In this document: piece after piece, positions 11,326-22,300 of the stretch
How positions within the stretch are numbered: position 1 is the first letter of the stretch
How the letters are laid out: every line of letters starts with the position of its first letter
From: Symsagittifera roscoffensis
Lineage: Eukaryota; Xenacoelomorpha; Acoela; Convolutidae
Direction of reading: 5' to 3'
DNA length: 60,000 nt
Assembly (NCBI RefSeq): GCF_963678635.1
Contig: NC_087064.1
Coordinates: 2,141,688-2,201,687, forward strand
Made by a program: the position numbers and the translations under genes
The notes under the pieces: model-generated
Told to the model about the DNA's origin: nothing
The model's input: the letters and a program-made list of their open reading frames with translations, nothing else
Database searches by the model: none

Positions 11326-12640
11326 TCAGAAATGTGACTGGGATGTATGAGTTTTCATCAAGATTTGAAATGTGATGTGTTGGATTTGGTTAATTATTAG
11401 TTTTCTTGTGTTCATGTGAAAACTTTTTTTGTATTCAACAAGATTTTCTGAGTTTTGTGTTTTATAAAGTGGAGTGTTATATTTGCCAGCGAGTTCTGTT
11501 TCTGGGTAGATTTGAAAATGTGTCAATTTGTTTTCTATTTTATTGATATTGTTGAAACGATGATTGTTTTGTCGGATTTTTTCAGGGTTTTGTTTTTCAT
11601 ATGGGATGGGTTCAAAAAGTATTTTTGATGAAATTTTATCATTCTTGCGTGTATTCTTTCAACTTGAAATGTGGTACATGTGTCTTCGGGGAACCAAACA
11701 ATAGTTGCTTGTGCTCTTGTTGTTGGATCCCAATATCCTTGATAATTTTTCGCAAGATAATCGTATTCCTTGATAAATCATAGTGTCATCTTTTAAATCT
11801 CGTGTTACATGTACTTTTTCGAATTGGATTTTCCAATCAAAAAACATAATTTCTTGATTTCCTTTCTTTTTTTTGTGTCAGCTTTGCATTTAGAAGGGTT
11901 GTTTTTTTTCCAATGTGTGGTATCCAATTTTTACCATGGAGATCATAATTTAACCGTCCATGTGCGCCGTGGAACGGGTATTTCTCATCTATTTTATATG
12001 ACCTTGGTATCTTTAAAGTTCCGCTTGATGTCGAAACTTGAAAATTTACCAATTTTTGGTTTGTGCCTTTATTTGTGGTTAATTTGAATCGATTAAGTTC
12101 GTTTTTACAATACTCAGGGCTAAGATGTAAAAGTCTTTCTATATTACTTTGATCAACTTTATTTTTGTTTCCATTTGAGACTTGGGAACAATGTACTTTT
12201 TTCTCAGAGAATGTTGCTGTAAATTTGTATCCTGTAAATGTTGTGGTTCGGGCTTTTGAATAAAGTGTGGCTATTACATTTGTTGTTTCTATTTCTTGTG
12301 GTTCGGATTCGCATTGAGTAAATTGGTTTATGGCGTATTTATGTAGTGTTTTCTGTTCGTTTTTTTCACAATCATAGTGTGTGACTAGTAAATTTTGGGG
12401 TCCTGTTCGAGGAGAAGGGTTTTTATGATTTGTTGGTTCTGAAAAAAAGTAGTAAGGTTTGAAGAAGAAGGATTTTTAAAAGATACATGTGTAGGATAGT
12501 CCTGAATATGGATTATAGAATGTGATGTATCCAAGTGTCTTTTTTGTATATCTATCGTATTTATAGATAATTTCTGTTGTGATAAATGGGGGAGGAAATG
12601 ATTGAGCTGTAGTAATTGCTGGAGCTAAGGGGAGAGGGTG
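11326..12640 (-). pseudogene. Broken Cys-containing frames, possible glycoprotein-like
   Basis: From about 12640 to 11659 the minus strand can be read through a few stops and frame changes as one protein-like stretch with spaced cysteines (THYDCEKN, TQCESEP, VHCSQVSNG, EYCKNELNRF) and a Lys/Arg-rich patch (LTQKKERKSR). A further open piece lies at 11326-11526. Spaced Cys plus a dibasic patch is what an envelope-type ectodomain might show. No fusion peptide or other diagnostic motif was found, so the function is not assigned. Confidence 0.4.
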
Positions 12641-12646
12641 ATGTAC

Positions 12647-13036
12647 TTAATTGTTTAATTTTACTGTTACTTCAAATTTTAGTGTCAGATTGTCTTGTGT
12701 AAGGATTTGTTTGTTGTTTTCCTGTATGTCTTTGTGAATATTGTGTCGATATTGTAATCTCTTGAGTGCCCAATTATGTAGTCTGTTTCTGTCGATATAT
12801 TGACCAAACAAGGGAGGGGGTGCTACGAATGTATTCCAATCTTCTAATCGCAGGGGTATTTTATTGGTTAAAGGTTCCTTATATCTATCTCTAAATTTGT
12901 AGTGAAATTTGGAGGAAATGATGTTGTTGGGGTCTGACTTATTGAAGGGGTTGAAGGAAGTCAGAGGGTTTCTGGTAATGACAAAGATGTATCCGATGAG
13001 ATTTCTATAGGGTCGTTTACCAAGTTTGGTTCACCT
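12647..13036 (-). pseudogene. Unrecognised ~127-codon open frame
   Basis: This is an uninterrupted minus-strand stretch without an obvious Met. It begins after a TGA near 13037 and ends at TAA 12647-12649. It has a short hydrophobic patch (LIGYIFVI), a WNTFVAPPPLFGQY segment and a basic helical C-terminal part (RLHNWALKRLQYRHN). The preceding 13.25-13.02 kb is open in another frame, with Gln/Thr/Pro-rich sequence. It is probably an internal part of a longer polyprotein. No family is recognised. Confidence 0.45.
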
Positions 13037-13475
13037 TGAGTGAAAGCTTGTGTCATCCAATGTGGGAGACGTTGTGTTGAAGTTGGGGCGTTAAAGGGAT
13101 TTTCACGATCTTGTTCGGATGTGTGGGTTGATCCTAAGTAATCCGATGGTATGTTTAAAGTATTTTGTTGTGAGGTAGTTTGTAATGGCTGGGGTACTTT
13201 GAATTGTAATAACGGAAAGATCTAGAGGATTTGGGATTGGTGATGAGGGTATATTAAAATGAACTCTGGGAGTTGTAAAATTTCTATTTCATCTTGGATG
13301 TCTGATTTTTCTATCTATTGTGGATGTATTTTGGTTTTGAGTTGGATGTCTTGTTCTATTAAGATCTTGCTGAAGAGAAGGGTATATGTTTTATACTGGT
13401 TCGTATTGTGGTTTGCTTAGGGGTGCGTGGCGAACTACAGGTTCTAAAGGTTCTGATAATAGTGAATGTCTTTCC

Positions 13476-14451
13476 TCAAATGTATATGGGTTTTCTTGAA
13501 ATGAAATACAAGTTGATGATTGAGGGTGATTTTTCTGACTGGATGTTGGGATGTCGTATTCGGCGGGGACTGTTGTGTGGGTTGCTGATTAGCAATTTTG
13601 AAAAGTTCTTTAAATATTTTACCAATGAAGAAAATTTATGTTGATTATAATATTCTTCAATGAAAATGATTAAAAGTATTGTTGCTAATAGAAATGTTAT
13701 TATTGCCTTTTTAATCATTTGCATGTTGTCAGAATTAGGGATAAACAAAATCTGAAAAATATCACTAATAACGAGATTATGTAATTTTATATGGAGAATT
13801 ATTGCTACATCTAATGAAATTATATCTGAATTTGTATTTTTCGTGTATTTGATGGATGAGTTTGTTACTGGCAAAAATTTATGATTTGGCTTGAATTCAA
13901 GATCTGACATACATAGTTGTTGTTTGTTCTGTTTCATGTTATATTGATGGACTTGACTTATTGGAAAGTTATAAACATATCCTGCTAATGGTTTCAGGTG
14001 TTTTCGTTCTTGGTTATATATAGGGTAGAATTTGGAGAAAAACGGTGGTTGTTTCTTTTCTCTTTGAAAGAATGTAAGTGATGTGTTTTTCATTCTTTTA
14101 TATTTGTCTCTTATATGTATTTTGCTGTTTAAAATATTAAAAGTGGGAATATATTTAGTAATAAAGGGTATTTCAACGATATTGTGTTTTATATCTGTGA
14201 TATGGAATGTTTGTTTGAAAGGTTTAGTTAAAAGTTTACTCTGTTTCATTGTTCGAGTGGGAAAAAGGAATAATTGGATTTATCCGAAGTTAGGTAAACT
14301 TGGTCCTTTTGCTGTAGCTAATTTGCTGGAGGTTTTAGAGGGTATAATTTTTGGATGTAAAGTTTGCTTTTCATTCCATGTGGGAATGTTTATTATAATT
14401 GATTCTGCTCCTGAATTTATTAAAAATTCAATTTCGAGATCTGGTGATTGA
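13476..14451 (-). pseudogene. Retropepsin-like aspartic protease with altered active site, then membrane segment
   Basis: The N-terminal part (14451-14283) has the retropepsin layout: hydrophobic residues, a xSGAES active-site motif (14400-14417), then SIIINIPTW. The catalytic Asp position is Asn (AAT). A TAA at 14280-14282 interrupts it. The frame then resumes at MKQSK (14249) with the flap-distal half, including the DIKHNIVxIPFITKY region that matches the family's G-hydrophobic-D/N-F-L helix. It continues 257 codons to 13476. Near codon 180 lies a strongly hydrophobic stretch (AIITFLLATILLIIFI) followed by a basic/Pro tail. Altered Asp plus an internal stop make an active enzyme unlikely. 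Confidence 0.7.
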
Positions 14452-14456
14452 AAATC

Positions 14457-14690
14457 TTAGCTTTTTGGACGTTCTAAGAGAAGTGGGATTGTCCAAATTT
14501 TTTCCTTGGGTAGTTGTATTTTATTTGATGTATTCTGATATATATTGTTTGTGCTTGAACTTCCTTTAAGTTCTTGTTTAGTATAGTCTGTTATTTTTTG
14601 AGTATTATCAGGGTTTTGGAAATATTTTTTCTTGTTTTGGTAATAATTCGATTCTATTTGTGTTTCGTATTCATTTTTAATCTGAAGCAT
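14457..14690 (-). pseudogene. Short linker frame before the protease
   Basis: 77 codons rich in Asn, Gln, Lys and Tyr start at 14690 and end just before the protease frame. By position it is the Gag-protease linker of the same polyprotein, separated from the protease by a stop or frame change at about 14452-14457. No domain is visible. Confidence 0.5.
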
Positions 14691-14815
14691 GTCTATTGAA
14701 AGAGTATTTTCTGTTCCGCTCTCATCGTCTGTGGATTCGCAATTTATGTGATTTAATTGTAACTCTGTGTTTTCTGTGTTATCAAAACCGGGAAGATCTG
14801 ATTGAGTTTTTCAGT

Positions 14816-15403
14816 TTATTGTACTTGGCTAATTTTTTTTTGATGTTTAGGTGTATTACTTCTATAGTTTTGTTGTGAATTGTGATATTGTGTATTATTT
14901 CTGTGTGGTGATTGAGAAAAATTTCTTTGACGATTTTGATAATTTGAATTTCTATTCTGAGAATTGTCACGTGATCTTTTGTGATAATTATTATAGGTTG
15001 ATCTATTGTTTGAATAGTATCGTGATCTGTGATTTTGATATTGTCTGTTCCTATTGTTTGAATAGTTTCTGTTTCTATTATATGAGGAATTTTTAGATCG
15101 GTCGTTTGAATAATATCTATTTCGGGAGTTTGAGTTTGAACAATTTCTCTTATAATTTGAGTAGTTACTTCTATTTGAAATTGATCTTGAATAGTTGTTT
15201 CGATATTGATTGTTCTGGGTGTTCGATCGACTATATCTATTTTGTGAGAAAATTCGTGAATTTTTTTGATCTGGAGATCTTCCGCGATAGTTATATCTGT
15301 AGGTTGATTGTTGTCTAGAGGTTTTATAGTTATCAGGGAGTGGTTTTCCTAAACTTTTGTTACTGTGAATGTTTTTATTCGATAAATTTGGGTCTTTTTT
15401 CAT
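14816..15403 (-). pseudogene. Arg/Ser/Asn/Tyr-rich Gag tail, 195 codons
   Basis: A clean 195-codon frame starts at an ATG that overlaps the preceding Gag stop (ATGA at about 15400-15403). It consists almost wholly of R, S, N, Y and Q (repeats such as RSRYYSNNRS and NRSNYSNYKR). Such basic, low-complexity tails after a zinc knuckle are common in retroelement Gag and bind nucleic acid. It could be read either by reinitiation at ATGA or as the in-frame tail of a once continuous Gag broken by one indel. It is the best preserved frame of the cluster. Confidence 0.65.
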
Positions 15404-16658
15404 GTAATTACAAAATCATTCATTTGGTTCTCTATGTTTCTGTGGTTTTTTCTGATTATCGTGTAGTTTTGTCTACATTCAGCAATGCTATGTCTATATC
15501 TACGGCCATAGTTACACCGTTTTTTAAATGATGGTTTGCCTTTAAAATTTGGGTTTTTCGCGTAGATATTTAATATTTGAGTAATTTTTTCAGGTAAATC
15601 TGTGTCGGAGTCATGAATATTATTTATTTGTGAAGTAGCAGTTTGGATATTGTTTACATATTGTAATTTTAAATTTTCTGTTTCTTTCAGTTTCATAGTG
15701 ATTTCGGCTTGTTCTAGTTTATCTACTAGCTTTCTGAAGTCTATATTGAGTTCTTGATTTGGAAATGGATGTGATGCTCTCTTTTTTATCGCTATTTTCC
15801 GTAATTGTGGTGTTAGAGTCATCATTAAAATTTCTGTCACTTTTGTGTTTTTATAGTCATGCGTAATAAAGGAATATGTTTTTCTTACTAATGTTTCAAT
15901 TCTTACTGCAAGTTATTTAATTGTTCCCTTTAGGATTCTACAAAATTCATTGCATAAGATTCTTTGGTGTTGTTTGATTTTTTCAGAGTCGAAAATTTAC
16001 AAAAATTCTTGTAAGAATCATTTCCAATCTGATTTAATATTTATAAGTGAAAATGACAACCATTTTTGGGCTGCGCCATCAAGTGTGGTTTGGATAAGAG
16101 CTGTGCTTCTATGTATCCAATTTTGATGACGTCGTGTATTTACTGGTTCAGGTCTATATTTAAAATTAAATTTGCTGTGACTGCATTTAAATAATCTTCT
16201 ACTGAGTCTTCGAGATCTGTTACTGTGAACACCATTAGTGGCTTATTTGAATATATAGAGGATCCACTCATTAGGTATGGATTCATAGTCATTTGCAGTG
16301 ATTCTGCGGCATTTGGTGTTTGAGATAAATTTGTAAGTTGGGTTTTTTATTTCGTGTTTTTGTAGATAATATGGTAATGAGATTTCATTTTGTATTTGAG
16401 TTGGTTAGTAATTTTGTGTATTTACTGGGTTTTGTGATCAAAAATTATTATTGTATGACGTTGGTTATGTCTTGTTTGCCGTGTTTGTTCGTTTCGTGTA
16501 TATGGTTCAAAATATCTGGTTGATAGAAAAGGATCTGGTTGATCAGTATTCCAATAATTGTTTTGCTGATTTGTATTGAATCGTTGTTGATTTTGATGAT
16601 AGTATTCTTCATGTTCTAAGTAATGTGGTTGATTCCTAATATGGTGCTTATTTGTCAT
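15400..16658 (-). pseudogene. Gag-like polyprotein with capsid remnant and zinc-knuckle remnant
   Basis: It opens MTNKHHIRNQ at 16658 with a Gln/Asn-rich N-terminus. In the same frame, after stops, comes a capsid-like stretch (PLMVFT, then SVEDYLNAVTANL), typical of Ty3-type/Arc-like Gag. The last 146 codons (15840-15400) are intact, with a helical part (FRKLVDKLEQAEITMKL) and a zinc knuckle at 15472-15516 in which C..(G)....H....C has Gly (GGC) at the second Cys. At least four stops lie upstream. The ~160 nt around 15493-15655 are shared with the Env-like frame at 17.48-17.64 kb. Confidence 0.7.
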
Positions 16659-16849
16659 GTTTTTATTTTATTGAAAAAATGGATAATTTTCGCTAAGGTC
16701 TAGTGTAGCTCGTGGTTGATAATTAAATAATTTTGATTGAAAAGTTTGTTGTGGTTTATTTTGATTTTGTGATTGTAATTGATTTTGACGATTCATATTG
16801 GGAGGTTTTGTTGTTTTGGATTTTGCAAAAAAATTATAGTTATAAACTG

Positions 16850-18110
16850 AGAAGTTATTTTTATTTGATGTCTTTTGTTTATTTGTTTATCTTGATGTCG
16901 TTACTGGTTTAAATATTTTGTAGTCCATTTGTCAATATTTTGGAATAACGGAAGGTCTTACTGTGGATTGTATAGTTTTTTGTGGAAATGCTGCGTTTTT
17001 ATTTCTTGGAGTCGTAAGTGTAGGGTGAATAGGGGAAATCCTTTGTTGAGCTGTTGTTGGCATTGTTTCAACTATTTCTTCATTTACGAAATGTGATGGA
17101 GTTTGAATATCTTGTTAAGTAAGATTTCTTGTTCCGTTTAAATTTTTTTGATTAATAAATGTAAAATTTAAACTATTGTTTCCTGTTCTGTCAGTGAATA
17201 ATGAATTGTATTTTAAAGGTGTTGAATAAAAAGTCAGTGGAGCTATTCTAATAAAATCTATATTAATGGAAACTGTAGTAACTGCTTGACTTGATATGTT
17301 AGTTGGTATATTAATAAATAATGGATGAGACCATTCAGGGTCCTAAACATAATCTGTTTCATCTGCCAATATAGTTTCATTGTCTGAATTTTGTGGTCGA
17401 AAACTTTTTCTTGCTAATGATATAAGATCAATGCTATGGACAAAATAACCAATTATAAACAATGCTAGTATTTTTTGTAGATCTATATCTACGGCCATAG
17501 TTACACCGTTTTTAAATGATGGTTTGCCTTTAAAATTTGGGTTTTTCGCGTAGATATTTAATATTTAAGTAATTTTTTCAGCTAAATCTGTGTCGGAGTC
17601 ATGAATATTATTTATTTGTGGAGTAGCAGTTTGGATATTGGATAACATTTGGATAACATTTTGTGATATTTCATTTCTAGTGAGGTTTTCACGGATTGTA
17701 TTTAAAAATTTTGAGAAAATACATATTTCTTGTCTTACAGCTGTTTTTCGGGATGTTTGAGTTGGTGAGTCACCTTGTGTTTCTCTTAATTCTAGTATGG
17801 ATAGATAGCTAAAGATGATTGAAAATACATTGTTTGTGAATATTGAATTTGCTCTTTGTGAATTTTGGTGTTGTATATTTTTTACATAATCTTTAAAAAC
17901 TTTTGAGAATTCTTTATCTATATCGTCTTTTTGTGTTTGGTGTTTTATTTGCTTTGGTTTTGGTGATGCAATTTCGATTGTAAATATACCATAATATGAT
18001 GTGATATTACATATATCTTTGAGATAGTGGTCAAGGATTTGTCGTTTTATTTTTACTTCAGGAAATTCCTGTTTACATTGACTATTTCCTTTTTCGAATA
18101 AGTTTGCAAT
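16850..18110 (-). pseudogene. Env-like frame with membrane segment and glycosylation sites
   Basis: On the minus strand one frame stays open from 18110 to about 16.9 kb, interrupted by stops near 17570, 17343, 17112, 16940 and 16890. It has a Cys-containing helical N-terminal part, then TAVRQEICIFSKF. Next comes the segment shared with Gag, a membrane stretch (ILALFIIGYFVHSIDLI), a basic/acidic tail, and a region with several N-x-S/T sites (NIS, NNS, NFT, NGT, NLT). An upstream piece at 18450-18659 has a dibasic RSKR. The layout suggests a membrane glycoprotein. Homology to a named envelope family was not established. Confidence 0.5.
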
Positions 18111-18449
18111 TTAGTTGTAACAAAATTGTACTTGTCCTCGGGCGGGATCAATTTGTGGTTTTTTGAAAAATTGGAGTATCGAGTTATCGTCGAAGTTTTC
18201 GTTGAACTCGATCAAGTTTTATTTTCTAAAACTGATAGTGTGTAACATTCAATATGTCTTATTGGTTGATTCTAATTATATAGACGTATTGATTTGTTAA
18301 TATATGACTTTTTTATTTTGCATTTTCCTTTTATTGACGATGGTGTTTTGGCTTCTGAGTCGCAAAAACATGTTTAGTCGTCTATTGGGTTATTTTTATT
18401 TATCGAGTCTTTAAAATCTTGAAGTTCCTGTATTGTGTTTGTTTCTGAT

Positions 18450-18659
18450 TCAGAGACTGCGTTTCTTCGTTTTGAAAATCGTTTTTTTTATAATTTGTTT
18501 TTGTTTTGTTATGGTTGTCTTTTTTCGTGTTTGTCTTTTTGATCTAATATATCCTTTTGTTTGTCTGTGTGGTGTGAACAAAAGGTCGGATCTTTCGTTT
18601 TTAATTAAACAATTCTGTAATACGGTTGTTTGTTTGCTACCTAGGTTATCTCTTGACAT
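18450..18659 (-). pseudogene. Basic frame upstream of the Env-like region
   Basis: 69 codons from 18659 (MSRDNLG...) are very rich in Lys, Arg and Thr and include an RSKR site. Further down, short open pieces contain Cys (CFCDSE, KGKCKIKK) but are broken by stops. It may be the N-terminal part of the Env-like protein. The composition could also reflect AT-rich drift, so the call is weak. Confidence 0.3.
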
Positions 18660-18695
18660 AAGGATTAGGATGATGGATGCAATATTTGAGGGTTA

Positions 18696-19331
18696 GAGTT
18701 TTTAGTTTCCTAAACTGTTAGTTCTTACGGTTTATGTGTGGTTATCTTAAATTGGGTTATAGATTTTCGTGGTTGACGGGTTAGAGAGAGAGTATATCAA
18801 CCCGTGATAATGATTTTTTCTCTCGTGAACAAGTTTTAATCTATGAATTTCCTACTTAATCTTACCCAAGGGTTGTGATTTTGTGATTGAGGGTTGGAGA
18901 ATAGTAAATCAATCCACAAGGTTCAGGTATAATTAGAACACAAGTAGATCGTTAGATACTATTTTACGACTTACTAATTTGTTAAGGGTTTTAGCCTGGG
19001 TCATCTAATAGGAAGGGCTCATGTGAAGGATGAGTAACCGAAGTTCTTCACTGTTTAGCTTAATTTATATGGTTAGTTTATTCAAAATTTCTTTTAGTCC
19101 TGGGTCGTTGATAAGGGTTGGGTAGTGAATTGACGTTTGAGGTCGTTAGACACTTTTAAAATTATGGGAAGGGGAGAACAAAATTGTTCTGTTTGATCCA
19201 AGGAAAGCCTTGATGATCAATAACAAAATAATTTTAATTTTAGGTTTAATTTAAAATGATACATCCAAGGAAGCTTTGATGATCTGTTCATTGAAGAAAA
19301 GTGGAGTATCAAAAACAAGGATAAGCCTTGA
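18696..19331. other. No gene seen; left flank of duplication copy 2
   Basis: Stop-rich AT DNA with local repeats of 'aaggaaagccttgatgatc' type text (19199 and 19265) leads directly into copy 2 at 19332. It could contain the 5' leader of the minus-strand retroelement, but no LTR or primer-binding site was recognised. Confidence 0.5.
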
Positions 19332-22300
19332 CAATTTTTAACTTGAAAGTTTGAGATGAAGTTTTGAGATGAACCTTTGATGAGGTTAGTTTCTTGAATT
19401 GTTGCTGTTATGTTTTAGGTGATGAATCTGGGATTAGAAAAATCAGTTAATTTATGAAACTAACAATGATTTTTGTACTAACTAACTTTTGTATTTTGTA
19501 TCTAATAAATTATTTAATAAAAAGTTTTATTTTACTGCAGATTTTGGGGGAACGACTTGTGTTCTTTTTATCAGTCGTTATTGTATAGATAGTAAGTTTA
19601 GCAACAAGAAGGTTGTTGAAGGATTACTTCAAATTTCATGTCAGTAAATGAAAATTTAAATTTACTGCATAAAGTATTTTAAATACAAGGGTTTGTTCCC
19701 GTTTACGTCGTACTATCATGTAGCAGAGTCGTCCGATTCCTGATTGTCTTTCGCGCCACGATCTTGGTCTTCTTTCAATACCTGGTATTTCTGGTTTTGT
19801 TGGAAAATTTGGTGTAAATTTATTGAGACGTAGAGATATTTCTATTGAATTATCTATTCTGTCTAACATTTTTGTAATTTTGCAATTGTCTAATTCTTTA
19901 ACCAGTTTTTTCTAAATCTAAGTTAGTTAAGGTCTTGTTCGAGACTTTTGGTCGCACCAGATGAGTTATGTTCTATTGACTGTACTCATAGAGTAATTTC
20001 AGATAAGGTACACCGTCTGCTCGTCACGCTATCTTATTTTCGGCCGGATAGATTCGTGCAACTTCTTAGTCTAACACCAATCTTAATCTTACTCTTGTAT
20101 CTCCTAGTCTCAATAGATCTAGTGTATACTGGTTTATGCGAGTTAGTTGCCAGAAGGAAAACAGCTGTATTCTAAGTTTTATTCAAATTGTTCTGGTGCT
20201 GAAACTACAAGTAGTTTCAGTACTTACAAATATGTGTAAGAGTTAGAGATGGAATGATTGGTTAGTTATAAACATTTTTTTGTGATATTCCATCATAAAT
20301 ATAATTGGTCTATAAATGCTAGTTTAGAACTGGTTCTAAGATGGTATAAAAAACATTCTCTCAAAAACGCATGGCTAAGAAGTCGAATATTGACTGAATA
20401 AAAAAAACTAACCCAAGCATAAATTAGCACTTACTTCGGAACACTAAAGTCGGACCAAAAGTCGGAACACTAAAATTGCCACAAAATCGAAAATTCACTA
20501 CTTTCAGATCATTTTCTGATATAAAAGATAGAAGAGTTCCAGAATTCAAAATTGTGTGTAAATAACACTCAGCGCCTTAATTTGAAACACAATTTGAGAA
20601 CACTCAATGGGTTAAGAAAAAGCAACCGATAGAATAACAATAGAAAAAGAACCAACAGAACAAAACACCATTCAAGAAAAAGAAAAAATTGCGAAAACCT
20701 TCAAAGCGATCGAATCAACCCAAACTCACAGAAAACTAGATATGAAAATAGGTTAAATTGTTAGTAGAAGTTTGTTCAAAATATATTTCTCTGAATTAAC
20801 GATTACTCAGATTATGACAATCAGAACAAACGCAAAACCACACATTTTGACCGAAAACCATCATGTTGATTGAAATCATACTCGACCCGTTTCCGTACAA
20901 AGCAGACGAAAACAACACAGACCGGTACAAAATAGTCGGTCTTTTTTATTCTAGTCTGACCCTAATTCGACAACTATATAGTTGGACCTTGATATGTCCC
21001 TCAGACTGAAAGTGAGTATGTTGCCTCGCAGAATATCTTCACACTGCAGTCGGGTTTCTTCTTCCGACCAGTTGCTTCTGGTCAAATTTCGATCAGTTAG
21101 ACCATGTACATACTGTTTATATTTAGTCAAATCGTCTTCTCATACAGGAAAGGCTTGACGTAAGTAAAACCTATATTTATATAGAAAGAAACAACCGCAA
21201 AAACATTGGCATGGTAACGCCAAAGCATTGATAACATAAAAAGCTTTACACGTTTTTTCCTCTTTTTGATGCAACAACTACCATGTTAGAGCAAGAAAGT
21301 GCAAATTTACCCCACAAATTAAATCTTGCGTATTTCTTTTTATCACTTTTGTTATAATTGGTTCTTCAGAAAAAAAAAACAATCGAATGTTGCAAAAATT
21401 TGTCAGACCATTATATCCAAGGGGCAAACAACTTTACTTTATCTTCTTAAATATTTGGCTTTTCCTGTTCATCTGAAATATTTGATACTCAAAGTAAATA
21501 GAATATACGTTTGAAATGTCGACGAAACAAGTGTTTCTGAGTCACTGCGTCTCTTCGCCAGGCGAGGAAGCAGAGTCCCTTCACGAACACTTAACATCCA
21601 GCAACTATTCGGGTGAATTGTTACAGCAGCTTTGGTACATTTTATTCAAAGTAGTTAAAAATTTGGACAAATTACATTTATACCTCAACTTCAAAAGTAC
21701 AAATAGTTCACATAGTTAAGTAATCTTTGATTTAAAAACTTGAATATAAACTCCGTGATAAAATAGAATCACACAAAAAAAATCTAGGCCGGCAGAATAG
21801 TCCGGTTATTATTATAAAAAAAGCAAAAAGATTCTTTTTAGAGATTGTTTAGTATTTTCTTTCGGTCAAGTTTAAATTTCACCTGAACCACCTGCGAAAA
21901 AAAGTATTGCAGATCAAATGCCTCGAAGAGCACAATTTCGGAACATTGTTTTCCTCGATACTATAATAATGTATTTATTAGTTTTGAGTTTTTAAGTACA
22001 AAGTATAATTTTGCTTCATGTATGAACACTTATTCTCTCGAGTTGATGTCTTTAAAATCATTTTTCGTTTCTCGTCTATAAAGAGTATGAGAGAAAAAAA
22101 AACAATTAGTCTTTCTATTTGTATTTTCAATGCCTCCACAGCTTTAACTTATTGTTAAAACTTCGTCTACACATAATTTTTAACCTACCGAAAAAAAATC
22201 ACCAAACTCGTTATTATCCAGTATATACAACTTTCGGAACTTTTGCTGATAATTGTTCAATTGTACATGGTTCAAATCCACAAAATTGTTTTAAAAAATT

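Larger units (their letters stand above)
8847..18695 (-). mobile_element. Decayed Gag/protease retroelement cluster, no RT found
   Basis: Nearly 10 kb of minus-strand DNA is rich in broken but clearly once-coding frames. In 5' to 3' order they are: an Env-like frame with a membrane segment (18.1-16.9 kb), Gag (16.66-15.40), an RS/N-rich frame (15.40-14.82), a linker (14.69-14.46), an aspartic protease with a downstream membrane segment (14.45-13.48), and several unrecognised Pro/Thr/Ser-rich or Cys-containing frames down to 8.85 kb. Stops and frameshifts interrupt almost every frame, so it is dead. I searched by eye for the reverse transcriptase YxDD box, RNase H and integrase motifs and found none. 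No LTR pair or primer-binding site was identified. It sits between the two copies of the duplicated block. Confidence 0.8.

Noticed and set aside
13476-14249. Stand-alone 257-aa membrane protein
   Set aside because: Its first part is the second half of a retropepsin whose first half lies just upstream behind a stop, so it is part of the retroelement polyprotein.
15472-15516. Functional CCHC zinc knuckle
   Set aside because: The second Cys position is Gly in every copy seen, so zinc binding as a classic knuckle is not supported here.
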